From NCBI GenBank assembly GCA_036023115.1, contig JAYKKT010000064.1, positions 10,190,001 to 10,254,000 on the forward strand: 64,000 bases of DNA, written 5' to 3'. This stretch comes from Brasenia schreberi (Eukaryota > Streptophyta > Magnoliopsida > Nymphaeales > Cabombaceae). Each line of letters begins with the position of its first letter. The stretch's first letter is position 1. The notes below the pieces were generated by a model. That model was not told the origin of the DNA and did no database searches. It saw only the letters and a list, made by a program, of their open reading frames with translations. The translations under genes and the position numbers were made by a program. Below, piece after piece: positions 34,101 to 46,100 of the stretch.

Positions 34101-37100
34101 CATATTCAAGATGAAGTACCTTGGTGTATGTTATTTGCAGATGACATTGTATTAGTGGAGGAGTCTAAGGAAAAAGTTAATAGAAAATTGGAACTATGGA
34201 GAGAAACATTAGAAAGCAAAGGCCTCCGACTTAGTAGAACAAAGACAGAATATATGGAATGTAAGTTTGATCATTTGGCTACTTCAGAGGACATAGAAAT
34301 TAAAATTGGCACACATTGCATTCCCCAAAAGGAAAGTTTTAAATACCTAGGGTCAATTTTTCAAAGTGATGGAAGAATTGATGGAGATGTTACACATAGA
34401 ATTAATGCTGGTTGGTTAAAATGGAGAGGAGCATCAGGTATTCTTTGTGATAAGAAGATACCATTAAAATTAAAAGGTAAATATTATAGAGCAGCAGTTA
34501 GGCCTGCCATGTTTTATGGTTCTGAGTGTTGGGCAGTTAATCATCAACATGTACAAAAGATGTCTGTGACAGAAATGAAGATGTTGAGATGGATGAGTGG
34601 TTATACAAGAAAAGACCGTATACATAATGAGGTTATTAGAAACAAATTAGGAGTGGCACCAATAGAGGATAAAATGAGAGAACATCGTTTAAGATGGTTT
34701 GGACATATAGAAAGAAGATCAAAAGAAGAACCTGTAAGAAGGTTAGAAAATCTAAATTTGGAAAGTATTAAAAGAGGTAGAGGACGACCACAAAAGTGTT
34801 GGAAAGAAACAATAAAGAATGATCTAGCTTATTGGGAGTTAACTGCTAACATGGCACACGATAGAGATCTGTGGAAACAAAGAATCCATGTAGCCGATCC
34901 CGTCTAGTATGGGAAAAGGCTTAGTTGTTGTTGTTGTTGTTGTTGATGATGATTAACTGCCCAACACTCAACCATAAAACATGGCAGGCCTAATTGGTGC
35001 TCTATAATATTTACCTTTTAACTTTAATGGTATCTTCTTATCATAAAGAATACCTGATGCTCCTCTCCATTTTAACCAACCAGCATTAATTCTATGCGTA
35101 ATATCTCTATCAATACTTCCATCACTTTGAAAAAATTGACCCTAGGTATTTAAAACTTTCCTTTTGGGGGATGCAATGTGTGCCAATTTTAATTTCTATG
35201 TCCTCTGAGGTAACCAAATGATCAAACTTACATTCCATATATTCTGTTTTTGTTCTACTAAGTCGGAGGCCGTTGCTGTCTACTGTTTCTCTCCATAGTT
35301 CCAATTTTCTATTAACCTTTTCCTTAGACTCCTCCACTAACACAATGTCATCTACAAATAACATACACCAAGGTACTTCATCTTGGATATGTTTTGTTAA
35401 CTCATCAATCACCATTATAAATAAGTATGTACTTAAAGTTGATCCTTGATGTAACCCAATATTAACTTCAAAGAAGTCCGTCATTCCTTCATGAGTCCTC
35501 ACACATGTTTTTGCACCATCATACATGTCTCTTATAAGGGCAATGTACGTCAATGGGATACATCTTTTCTCCAAAGTTATCCAAAGAACCTCCCTTGGTA
35601 CTCTATCATAAGCTTTTTCGAGATCAATAAATATCATGTGAAGGTCTTTCTTTTTTACTCTAAAATGTTCCATAAGACGTCTCAAAAGGTGAATCGTTTC
35701 AACAGTAGATCTGTCTGGCATGAATCCAAATTGGTTCTCTTTTGTACTTGATACTTGTCTTAACCTATGTTCGATAATTCTTTCCCACAATTTCATAGTA
35801 TGTCTCATTAACTTGATACCTCGATAATTCACACTATTTTGAATGTCTCGTTCTTATATATGGGTATAAGTGTCTCGTTCCATATTTTATCATGTGAAGG
35901 TCTTTCTTTTTTGCTTTAAAATGTTTCATAAGACGTCTCAAAAGGTAAATCGCTTCAACAATAGATCTGCCTGGCATGAATCCATATTGGTTCTCTATTG
36001 TACTTGATACTTGTCTTAACCTAAGTTTGATAATTCTTTCCCACAATTTCATAATATGTCTCATTAACTTGATACCTTGATAATTCGTACAATTATGAAT
36101 GTCACCCTTATTCTTATATATGGGTATAAGTGTATTCACTCTCCATTCATCGGGCATCTTTTGGTTTCTCCATATTTCATTAAATAGTCTTGTGAGCCAA
36201 GTGATTCCTATTTCTCCTAGTATTTTCCAAACTTCTATAGGAATATTATCTGGTCCTACCGATTTACCACCCTTCATATGTTTAAGAGCCTCTTTGACTT
36301 CATTCTTTTGAATACGTCGGTAGAAATTGTGGTTTATATACTTTTCTGATTTGGCTAACTGTCATAAACTAATATTAACATCTTTATTTTCATTAAAAAG
36401 CTTATAAAAATAGTTTTTCCATCTATTTCTTATATCATCATTTGCCACTAGAATTTTTTCATCCTCGTCCTTGATGCATCTAACATAATTAAGATCTTTA
36501 GTTTTCTTATCTCTAGCCCAAGCTATCCCAAAAATATCTCTTTCACCCTCTTTTGAGTTGAGTTTTTATATAAATTCTCCCAAATTTTAGCTTTTGTATC
36601 ACTCACGGCATTCTTTGCTTCATTCTTTGCTTTCTTATAAGCCTATAAAGTTTCACTAGTTTTCTTAGCATAATGTAATTTGTAACATGCCCTCTTTGCC
36701 TTGATTTTATTTTGCACTACTTCACTCCACCACCAAGCTTCTTTTTGTGTCGGTACACCTCCCTTAGAAACACCTAACACATCTTTCGCCACTTTCCTAA
36801 TATATATATAGTCATATTGTTCTACATATCATAAGGTTAAACAACATAATTTCAAACATCTCCTTGAAGGACTTTCTGTTTAAATATATCTTCTTTTTCG
36901 CTTTTAAGGTTTCACCATTTAGTCTGAATAGCTTGATACACTCTTTTCTTCTTTGTCCATTTTTTTTTGTAAACCCATAACTAAAAGTTGATGTTGGGTG
37001 GTTAAGCTTCTTCTTAGAATTACCTTGCAATCTTTACAACACGCTCTATCTTTTTTTGTACAAAAAAAGTAATCAATTTGTGTTTATGATAAACTACTCT

Positions 37101-40100
37101 TATAAGTAATTAAATGTTCATCTCATTTTTTGAAGATTTTATTGACTATAAAGAGATCAAATGCCATAGCAAAATTTAAAATCTCCCTACCTTCCTCATT
37201 TATATCCCCAAAACCAAAGTTTCCATGAATACCTTGATATCCTAATACCTCTTTACCGACATGTCCTTTTAAGTCTTCTCCTAAACAAATCATTTTCCTT
37301 TGTGGAATCCTTTGAATCACCTTATCTAACTCTTCCCAAAAAGATGTCTTGATACTATCTTCTAGTCCTACTTGGGGTGCCTAAGCACAAACTATATTCA
37401 AAACCTATGCTCCTAACACTAATTTCAACGTCATGATTCGGTCGTCATATTGTTGTATGTCTACTACACTATCCTTTAAATCTTTATTTATGATAATACC
37501 AACTCCGTTTCGAGCATTTTCTTTACCTGAGTACCATAATTTAAAACCTGTATCCTCTATCTCCTTTGCTTTTTCTCCAACCCATTTTGTCTCTTGTAAA
37601 CATAGAATAAGAATCTTTTTCTGAATCATAGTATCTACCACCTCCATTAGCTTATCGAATAATGTTCCGATATTCCAAGAACCAATACGAATCTTATTAT
37701 CTAGGCCTAGCTTCCTTACCCCTCGCATCCGTCCATAATCACAATGCTTAGACCCTCTCTGCAAATTATTCACTACATTCGGGCGACAATATAGTGTGAC
37801 TAACTTTTTTACCCACACCCGTCTATGATGTGGGAACCCTCTCTACAATTGATTCACTACATTCGGTCGAAAATGTAGTGGCCCTTGCTTACTTATTACT
37901 GCATTCGGGCTTTACAACACGTCGCTAGGTGGGGACACCCTAAAGCAATGCTCATAATTTTTGTAATCCATGTTATAAAATTCGACGAAGTTTTACGCTG
38001 ACTGTCGGAAGCCTAACACAACCCTCCTGCTTTATCCGAGCTTTAGACCGGCAATGCAAGGGTGATCTCTTACATGGGCAGAGTTAAACTTATTCTACCA
38101 AACATCTGGGGAAAAAGACAAACATTAGGAACTTAATCCACAATAACATAAGATTTAAGAACTTAAATACGAAGATAAACAATTTACCTTGGCATATTAG
38201 TGCAATTGCAAATTGCTACAGGCAAACTAGTGAAGAGCATTATGATAGATCTTCGTCTCTCGATGTATAACATCTTCTCAACTCTAACCAGGGACTAATG
38301 TGTCTATACAGTCAATGATGTCTCGATTAACCTCATCGTCCCTTTTGAAGCTTCCTGAGTACCTGAATGATGAGTTTAGGTAATATGCTGCTGCATGAAT
38401 AGGCTGATGCAATTGTTTGTTCCTTCTATTATCTATAATTTTCCACACGGGTACATAATCTCTTTTTTTTTCATTAAAATTATTTCTAATGTTTTCTTTT
38501 GCCCTATCCATGGCTTCATAAAGGTAGTCCATTGATGGTTTCTTCTCGTTATCAACTAATCTCAAAACCTTCACTAAAGGACATGTAATCTCATTAAACT
38601 TTTTATTTCTATTTTGAGGCAACTTTGCAAATTGTTTCCACTCATCTGAATGAACATTCTTTTCAAGGCTTGCTTCTGTCTCATTATACTTTGTAAATAT
38701 AAGAAATTAGTTGCAAACTGAGTTGCAGCTGTACGAAGAAGCTCTGCAGCTCTGCACCATCTGTATATCTCCTCATCATACACCATACAAAGGCATAGTT
38801 GTAGATAAATTTGGTGATATCTTGGCAACACATACACCATACAAAGGCATAGTTGTAGATAAATTTGGTGATATCTTGGCAACACTCAGTTGCTGTCTTT
38901 ATCTTATCCATCTCACCAATATCTTCAAGGATGAGATCTAAATAATGGGCTACATATGGTATCTAATTGAAAGTCCCATAAGTATCTGCTAACTAATTCC
39001 CAACTGCTTTATAGTTAGCTGCATTATCTGAAATGAATTGGACTACATTTTCTAACCCAATCTCGGATATCACATTATCAAACTCTTGTTTTAGGACCTT
39101 TGCAGTATGCCTCTCCTCTCTTCTCGTATGCCTCTCCTCTCTCCTCTGACATGTCTAAAGATCTAAAAAACATAAGTCCTTTAAGACAGTAGAAAAGAAA
39201 GTTTAACAAGGTCTTTTCTTGCCTATCTGTCAATCCGTCTGCTATGATAGTGCATCATGTCTTCTTCCATGATTCTCTCAAAGTCGAACAATATTCTTGC
39301 ACTTCAATGACGATCTTATCTAATGACTTTGTTCTCAACTTTTGATAAGAGGGCATCTTATATCCTGAACCCATATTAGCAATTGCATATGTCATTGCTT
39401 GAAAATGAAAACTATGTGTTCCATTAAATAGAATGCATGCATCATAAAACCATTTGTCCACTGCAAGGTCATGTAGTTGTTCTGAAGCCATAACAACACG
39501 AATTCTAGATTGAGCACCATGTGTAGTGCTAAGTGGAAAAAATGAATGTATGCTAGAAGAAGCTCTTCCTCTATTCCTTCATGAGCTTCCTCTTCTATTA
39601 CTTTCACTTGCAAAATCTTTAGCTACCCTCTTTCTCCTCTTTGATAGACGAGAACTATTAGTACCAATTTCTATTCTAGCATTGAAGGAATACTATTAGT
39701 CAATCCAATAGCATCATCATCATCTTCCTCAAGCATCCCTAAATCATCCTTTTGTTGTCTCCTCTCATATATGTTCTCAATCATCTGAAGACATTGTCAT
39801 TTAATGCCTTCTGACAAACTTTTAACTCTGCCTGTGCAAGGAGCAACTTCTTTCGTAGTCCTTGCTAGGTGGTGTTTCAATCATGAAATTCCACCACTAA
39901 CCACCTCACAAAACAAACATTTGATTTTCAATCTAGAATCCTCAATTGCTATACCCCACTGTTTTGCTGAATCATTAGACCGAGATTGGGAGTTCCTAAT
40001 ACCCCTTCCTACTATATCAATTGAGCACTTCAATTTAATAAAAAACTTGAAAATAAAAGCACTTCATAAATCCTCAATCTTCACATAACACTCAAATAAA

Positions 40101-43100
40101 GTGTCTCATACTTCATGAATGTAATAAAAATCACATTGACGCACTTAATAACTTCATATTTTGTCATTCAAAAAAAGAAAAATACAAATAATAAAAAAAA
40201 CAACAACAAATACAAACAAAATTTTTCGAAAAACACTCAAAATATACCACAATCCGAGTTAGGAGTCTTGCAGGGACACCGTAGAACACTTTTTTGAGAG
40301 CCTTGAACACCAAAGGAGGAGGAAAGCCATTAGAAGAAGGCTTAAGCAACGATGGAGAGCCGTGAATAGACCTCATAAACCTACAAAGATGCGGGTTTTT
40401 GTTCGGTCAAAAGGGTTCCTAGGCGTATCGTGCGATACGGCCCATATCGTACAGTATCACTCACGATACGATACAGTGCGATACAGATAACACTGTCTAG
40501 CATTGTATAGGATCAAACTCTATGGAAACAAAGAATTGATATAGCCAACCCCATCTAGAATGAGAAAAGGCATAGTTGTTGTAGGTAGTGTTGTTCGATG
40601 CATATCATATCAATCATTTTGGTCCACGATATGTATCGCATTATATCATCCCGTATCATAATTTAATACTAAAAATTGATAAAAATCCAAAAAAATCATT
40701 AAAATATAATAATTGAAAAGAATTCATATAATGCAAAAATTTAATACATCTTCACCGTTGAATAATTGAAAAAGAAATTATATATTTTGAAGCAATGCAT
40801 GACATCCTTAGAAAAAAATATAACTTTTTTTATTTGAAAAAATATATTTACACATTGAAATAAGGATTATCAAGTAAATAATCTTCATCTTCTCCTTGCT
40901 GAAGATCATCACCACCTTCTGCATCAAAATCAGAATCATCATCCCCTTGATGATATTGTTGTTGCCCTCCCAAATTAATCAATGCAATGTCTTCATTTAG
41001 GAGTGAATTTGCTTCATTATCTTCCATACTCCACTCTTCTAATATATCAAAATTATCTAAACTTATTGTATCAAATTGGTTTTCTTCACTATTTAACTTT
41101 TTTAATTGACTACAAGAAAGAAAGATAAGTAATTAGTAAATAACATTAATAATTTAAGTAAAATAAAATATTGAAACAAATATTTGAGTAGTAAGTAATA
41201 TATAAGACTACCTCTGTTAGAGCCGCATGGTACAACGTTTGAAAACTAAGTCATTGAGCCACTTATGTTCCAATCTGTTGCATTTTTTTGTGTGGATGTG
41301 TTAAAAAATACTTTAATTCCTTTCACAACCCATTGTACTACAGTTTGACTCAGAACTCTTACTGCAAAATCTTTAAGATTTGGACAATCGCTTTCAAACC
41401 TATTTTACCATACATCTGATAGAAAAAGACAAACATTAGGGACTTAATCTACAATAAATATAAGATTTAAGAAACTTAAATATTAAGATAAACAGTTTAC
41501 CTGGGCACATATTAGTGCATTTGCGAATGTTTACAAGCACCCATTAAGTGAAGAACATTATCATAAATCTCCATCTCTCGATGTATAACATATGCTCTAT
41601 TCTCATTAGGAACCAATATGTTTATACAATCAATGATACCTCGGTTTACCTCATTGTCCCTTTTAAGCTTGCAGAATACTTTAATGTTGGGTTTAGGTAA
41701 TAAGCTTTTCCATGAATAGGCTGATGTAATTGTTTGTTTTATATGTTATCTATAATGTTTCACACGAGCACATAATCCCTATTTCTTCCATTGAAATAAC
41801 TTCTAATGACTTCTTTTGCCCTATCGATGAATTCATAAAGATAGTCCATAGATGGTTTCTCCTCGCTATCAGTCAATATCAAAACTTTCACTAAAGGAAA
41901 TGTAATCTTGAATAGTCCAACACAGGAGTTCCAAAATGTACTCTTAAATATTGTCTTTGAAATCTCATTCAACTTTCTATTTATTCTATTTTGAGGCAAC
42001 TCTGCAAATTGCTGCTACTCATGTAAGGAGAACATTCTCTTTCAGACTTGCTTTTATTTCACATTGCTCTTTACAAATAATAAATTAGTTGCAAACCGAG
42101 TTGTAACTGTACGAAGGAGCTTTACGTCATCTTTATATCTCCTCATCATATATAATACAAAAGCATGATTGTAGATAAATTTGATGAATCTTGACAACAC
42201 TCTGTTGGTGCCTTTATGTCATTCATCTCACCAATATCCTCAAGGATGAGATCTATACAATGGGCTGCATATCATGTTTAATAGAAAGTCCCATAAGTAT
42301 TTGCTAACTCCTTCCCAAATGCTTTATAGTTAGCAGCATTTTTCTAGACCAACCTCAGATATCACATTATCAAACTCTTGCTTTAGGACCTTTGCAGTAT
42401 GCCTCTCTTATGACATGTTTAGGGATCTCAAAAACATAAGTCCTTTAGGATAATAAATAATAAAGTTTAATAAAGTTCTTCAATCATCTATCTACTCATC
42501 TGTCTGCCATAATAGAACACCTTGTCTCCTTCCATGACTCTCTCAAAGTGGAACAATACTCCTAAACTTCAAGAATAATCTTATCAGTTTTTCTCTTAAC
42601 TTTTGATTAGTATACCCTAAACCAATGTTAACAATTGCGTCTGTCATTGCTTGAAAATGAAAACCATTTGTTGTATTAAATGGAATGCATGTATTATAAA
42701 ACCATTTGCCCACTGTAAGGTATGTCTGCATATACAATTGCTCTGAAGTCATGGCAACATGAATTTCACATTGTGCACCATTTGTAGTGTTAGGAGGGAA
42801 AAATGACTGCATGCTAGAGTAAACTCTTCCTCTACTCCTTCCTTTTATGCTATTTTTACTTGCAATATCTTCGACAACCCTCTTTGCACTGGTTGGTGGT
42901 CGACAATTACTACTACCAACCTCTGTCCAACATCAGAAGGAATAGTGTTACCCAATCCAGCAACATCATTCTCTTTCTTAAACATTTCTAAATCACTTCT
43001 CTCTAAGTATCATCTCAATCATTTATAGACATTGCTATTTAATGGCTTCATACAATTTTCTAACTTTGCTTGTGCAAGGAGGAATTTCTTTTCTAGTCCT

Positions 43101-46100
43101 TGCTTGGTGATGTTTCAATCATGAAATTTCATCACTAACTACCTTCTCAAAAAACAAACATTTTATCTTTAATGCAATTCCCCTTAATTGGTGTACCCTA
43201 TTGTCATGTCGGATCATCGAACCGGGATTGAGAGTCCCTAACACCCCTTCGTGTCATCTCAGTTGAATACTTCAATCTAATAAAAACCCTAAAAATAAAA
43301 ACACTTCATAAATTCCCAATCTTCACTTAACACTCAAATAGAGTGTCTTCCACTTCATGAATACAATAAAAATCATATCCACACACTTCATAACTTCATA
43401 TATTGTCATTCAGAAAAAGAAAAACACAAATAACAATAAATACAAAGAAACAAATTCCGAAAAACTCAAAAAGTATATCACAACCCGGGTTGAGAGCCTT
43501 GCACAAACACCATAGAGCACACCTTGGAAACCTTGAACACCTTAGGAGCTTTCAACCGACGCTAGAAACCCACAGAAACACAGGTTTTCTTTTGGCCATG
43601 AACCTTTTATAAAGGTCCCTGGCCGTATTGCCTGTATCGTACTATACGGGCGATACTGGCTGTATTTGCACGATACAACATGATAAATTTAGGACTACGA
43701 TACACACCACTGTATACGATACATATCGTACAATACGATGCAATATGGATAAGGATAACAATGGTTGTAGGTTTTCTATTTTAAACTGCATGGATGATAT
43801 ACAACAACAACAACTAAGCCTTTTCCCATACTAGACGGGGTCGGCCAATAAGCTAGATCATTCTTTATTGTTTCTTTCCAACACTTTTGTGGTCATCCTC
43901 TATCTCTTTTAATACTTTCCAAAATTAGTTTTTCTAACCTTCTTATAGGTTCTTCTTTTGATCTTCTTTCTATATGTCCAAACCATCTTAAACGATGTTC
44001 TCTCATTTTATCCTCTATTGGTGTCACTCCTAATTTGTTTCTAATAACCTCATTATGTATACGGTCTTTTCTTGTATGACCACTCATCCACCTCAACATC
44101 TTCATTTCTGTCACAGACATCTTTTGTACATGTTGATGATTAACTTTTTTAACTCTGCATAGATGATATAATGGTTAAAATTAATACATATTATACCTCT
44201 ATGGCAGTTAATTTGAAATACTTGACATTAGTATTCCAAATGAGAATTGATGGATATGTTTATGCATAAATGCTAATGCAAATTGGCTAGAATAAACATG
44301 TGCATGAGGTGTTCTTATCACATTTTTTAGAAGAAGCCACTCAGTTGACGGTCTTGGACAATTCACTATCAGCATGTGCAGATGATGTAATCATAGAAGT
44401 GAAGATACCAAGGCAGATATATGGTCAAATACGAGGAAATATTAAGCCTGTAATGAGACTAGACTGCTACAGAAAAGTTGCCATGGCACCAAGAAAAGTG
44501 CAAATGGAAAGACATTGATTGTGGTTTAGACGGTTGGGGAGGTGGCTAGATATTTGGTAGAAAGTTGAGAAATTAGATGGACTCTTTCAAAGCGACGAAG
44601 GAAACCTAAAGTATTGGAAGGAATTGACAAAAGTTTATCTATTTATGGTGACTAACAATCCATGTAGCGACCCCAGACCTCTTTGTTTCCCTTTTGGATT
44701 TTGTTCTATTTATCTTTCCAAGAAATCGCATGCCAAGGCTTGTGGCATTGGTTTTGATCTTTTCTTCCTGCACTATCTTCTGCATCATCAGGGTTTGGGC
44801 TCTCTGCATTGCCCAACCATGTTTTTTGCTCTTTGCAGCTGCTCATGTTTGCTCATCTACGTTAACTTGTGTCTTATGAATTAGTTTGTAATTGTTTCTA
44901 CTATGCAGGACGCCACCATTGAACAACTTCTTCCGATCTTTCTTTCCTTATTGAAAGATGAGTTTCCTGATGTACGTTTGAATATCATTAGCAAGCTTGA
45001 TCAAGTAAATCAGGTTCGTTTCTCCAGTAGTAAGACTGATAATGTTACTTCTATTGTTGTTTTTTTAACTGGATTTTTTTAAAAATGCGGTTAGTGTAAC
45101 TAAATGTTTAACAAGCTCTTGCTTTTGTTCCGTTCTCTGAGCAATATGAGTGGAACTGAGACCGCCATCACAGTAAATATTGCTAAAATTTACTTGACAC
45201 CGCCACAATTCTTCAATTCTATAGATAAAACTGCTGACTATCTTGAATATCATATGATTTGTTGAATGGAGTTTCTCAGAGCAGCTGATAATTTGTTCTC
45301 TCAGATCTCTCAGCAAATAGTGCTTCAGTCTAGATGGTAGGTCAAATCAAGAAGCTGTGTGAATAAACAGTTACACGATAGAATCAGGATTCAGTTATTG
45401 TAAGATTATGGAGGACCTTTAATGCAAAAAGTGATATGGTGCATTTTTCAGGAAGCAGGATCACCTGGCCATAGTTCAAGCTCTGTGGCATCAAAAGATC
45501 CATGTAGCCGCCTCTTTTAGAGTGGGACAAGGCTTGGTTGTTGTTGTTGGATCACTGGCCGTCACATGCAGGACTTTTGTCGCTGCAATCAGGATTCCTG
45601 GTCATGAATAGGGATTTCACTAGGGAAACCCAACTGTTTTTTGCATCCATCATCGTTGGCTGTTGTGCTAATTTTTTAAGCTACCCTCTGTCAAATAAAC
45701 TCTCATGATAATATGCTGTTTTACGGCTTTGTTTGTCCACTCTTAAGGGAAAGTTTATTGTTCAAAATTTAATTAGAGTTATGTCTCCATGCGAAACACA
45801 TTCTTTTCTATATCATGTAAATGTTCCATCTTGACAGTCCTGCGGGGGAAACCTTCCCAACTGCAGATTCATTTTCGTGCATGACAGACTTTATGTGAAG
45901 GGCTAGGGATTTGGTTACTAAGTTTCTTCAGTGTGCTCTCATCCTTTCACTGAATTTTGAATGATCTCCATTAATTATCCTGCAGTATGCAGCTGTGGGA
46001 TGAAAATTTGTGGGTATCTTTTAAAGGCTTTTTCTCATACACTTAGATGTTAAGAATGATGTTGCACCTAACAAGTTATCAAAGAAATAACATGTTGAAG

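Larger units (their letters stand above)
31251..38085 (-). mobile_element. full-length RTE LINE in hAT copy 2, itself split by another RTE
   Basis: A minus-strand RTE: 3' part 31251-31660, 5' part 34948-38085 including the whole leader. TSD AAACTTATTCCACCAAACA (31232-31250) / AAACTTATTCTACCAAACA (38086-38104), 18 of 19 identical. It carries many stops and an internal duplication of an RT segment (35640-35850 repeated at 35890-36120). By residue signatures (QYGFMP, KLRLRQV) it belongs with the 49.8-kb copy. Confidence 0.92.
30419..40495 (-). mobile_element. hAT transposon copy 2, carrying nested RTE insertions
   Basis: It starts TAGTGTTGTTCGATGCGTAT and ends GATAACACTG. The 8-bp TSD is GCTAGCAT (30411-30418) / TCTAGCAT (40496-40503). 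Removing the 6.85-kb RTE stack leaves about 3.2 kb, matching copies 1 and 3. It was inserted into an older RTE whose sequence continues on both sides, so the empty site can be read from the RTE consensus. Confidence 0.9.

Noticed and set aside
44300..44518. 72-codon frame taken as a separate gene
   Set aside because: The ADD core and the downstream AATCCATGTAG-like end place it in an ancient RTE remnant.
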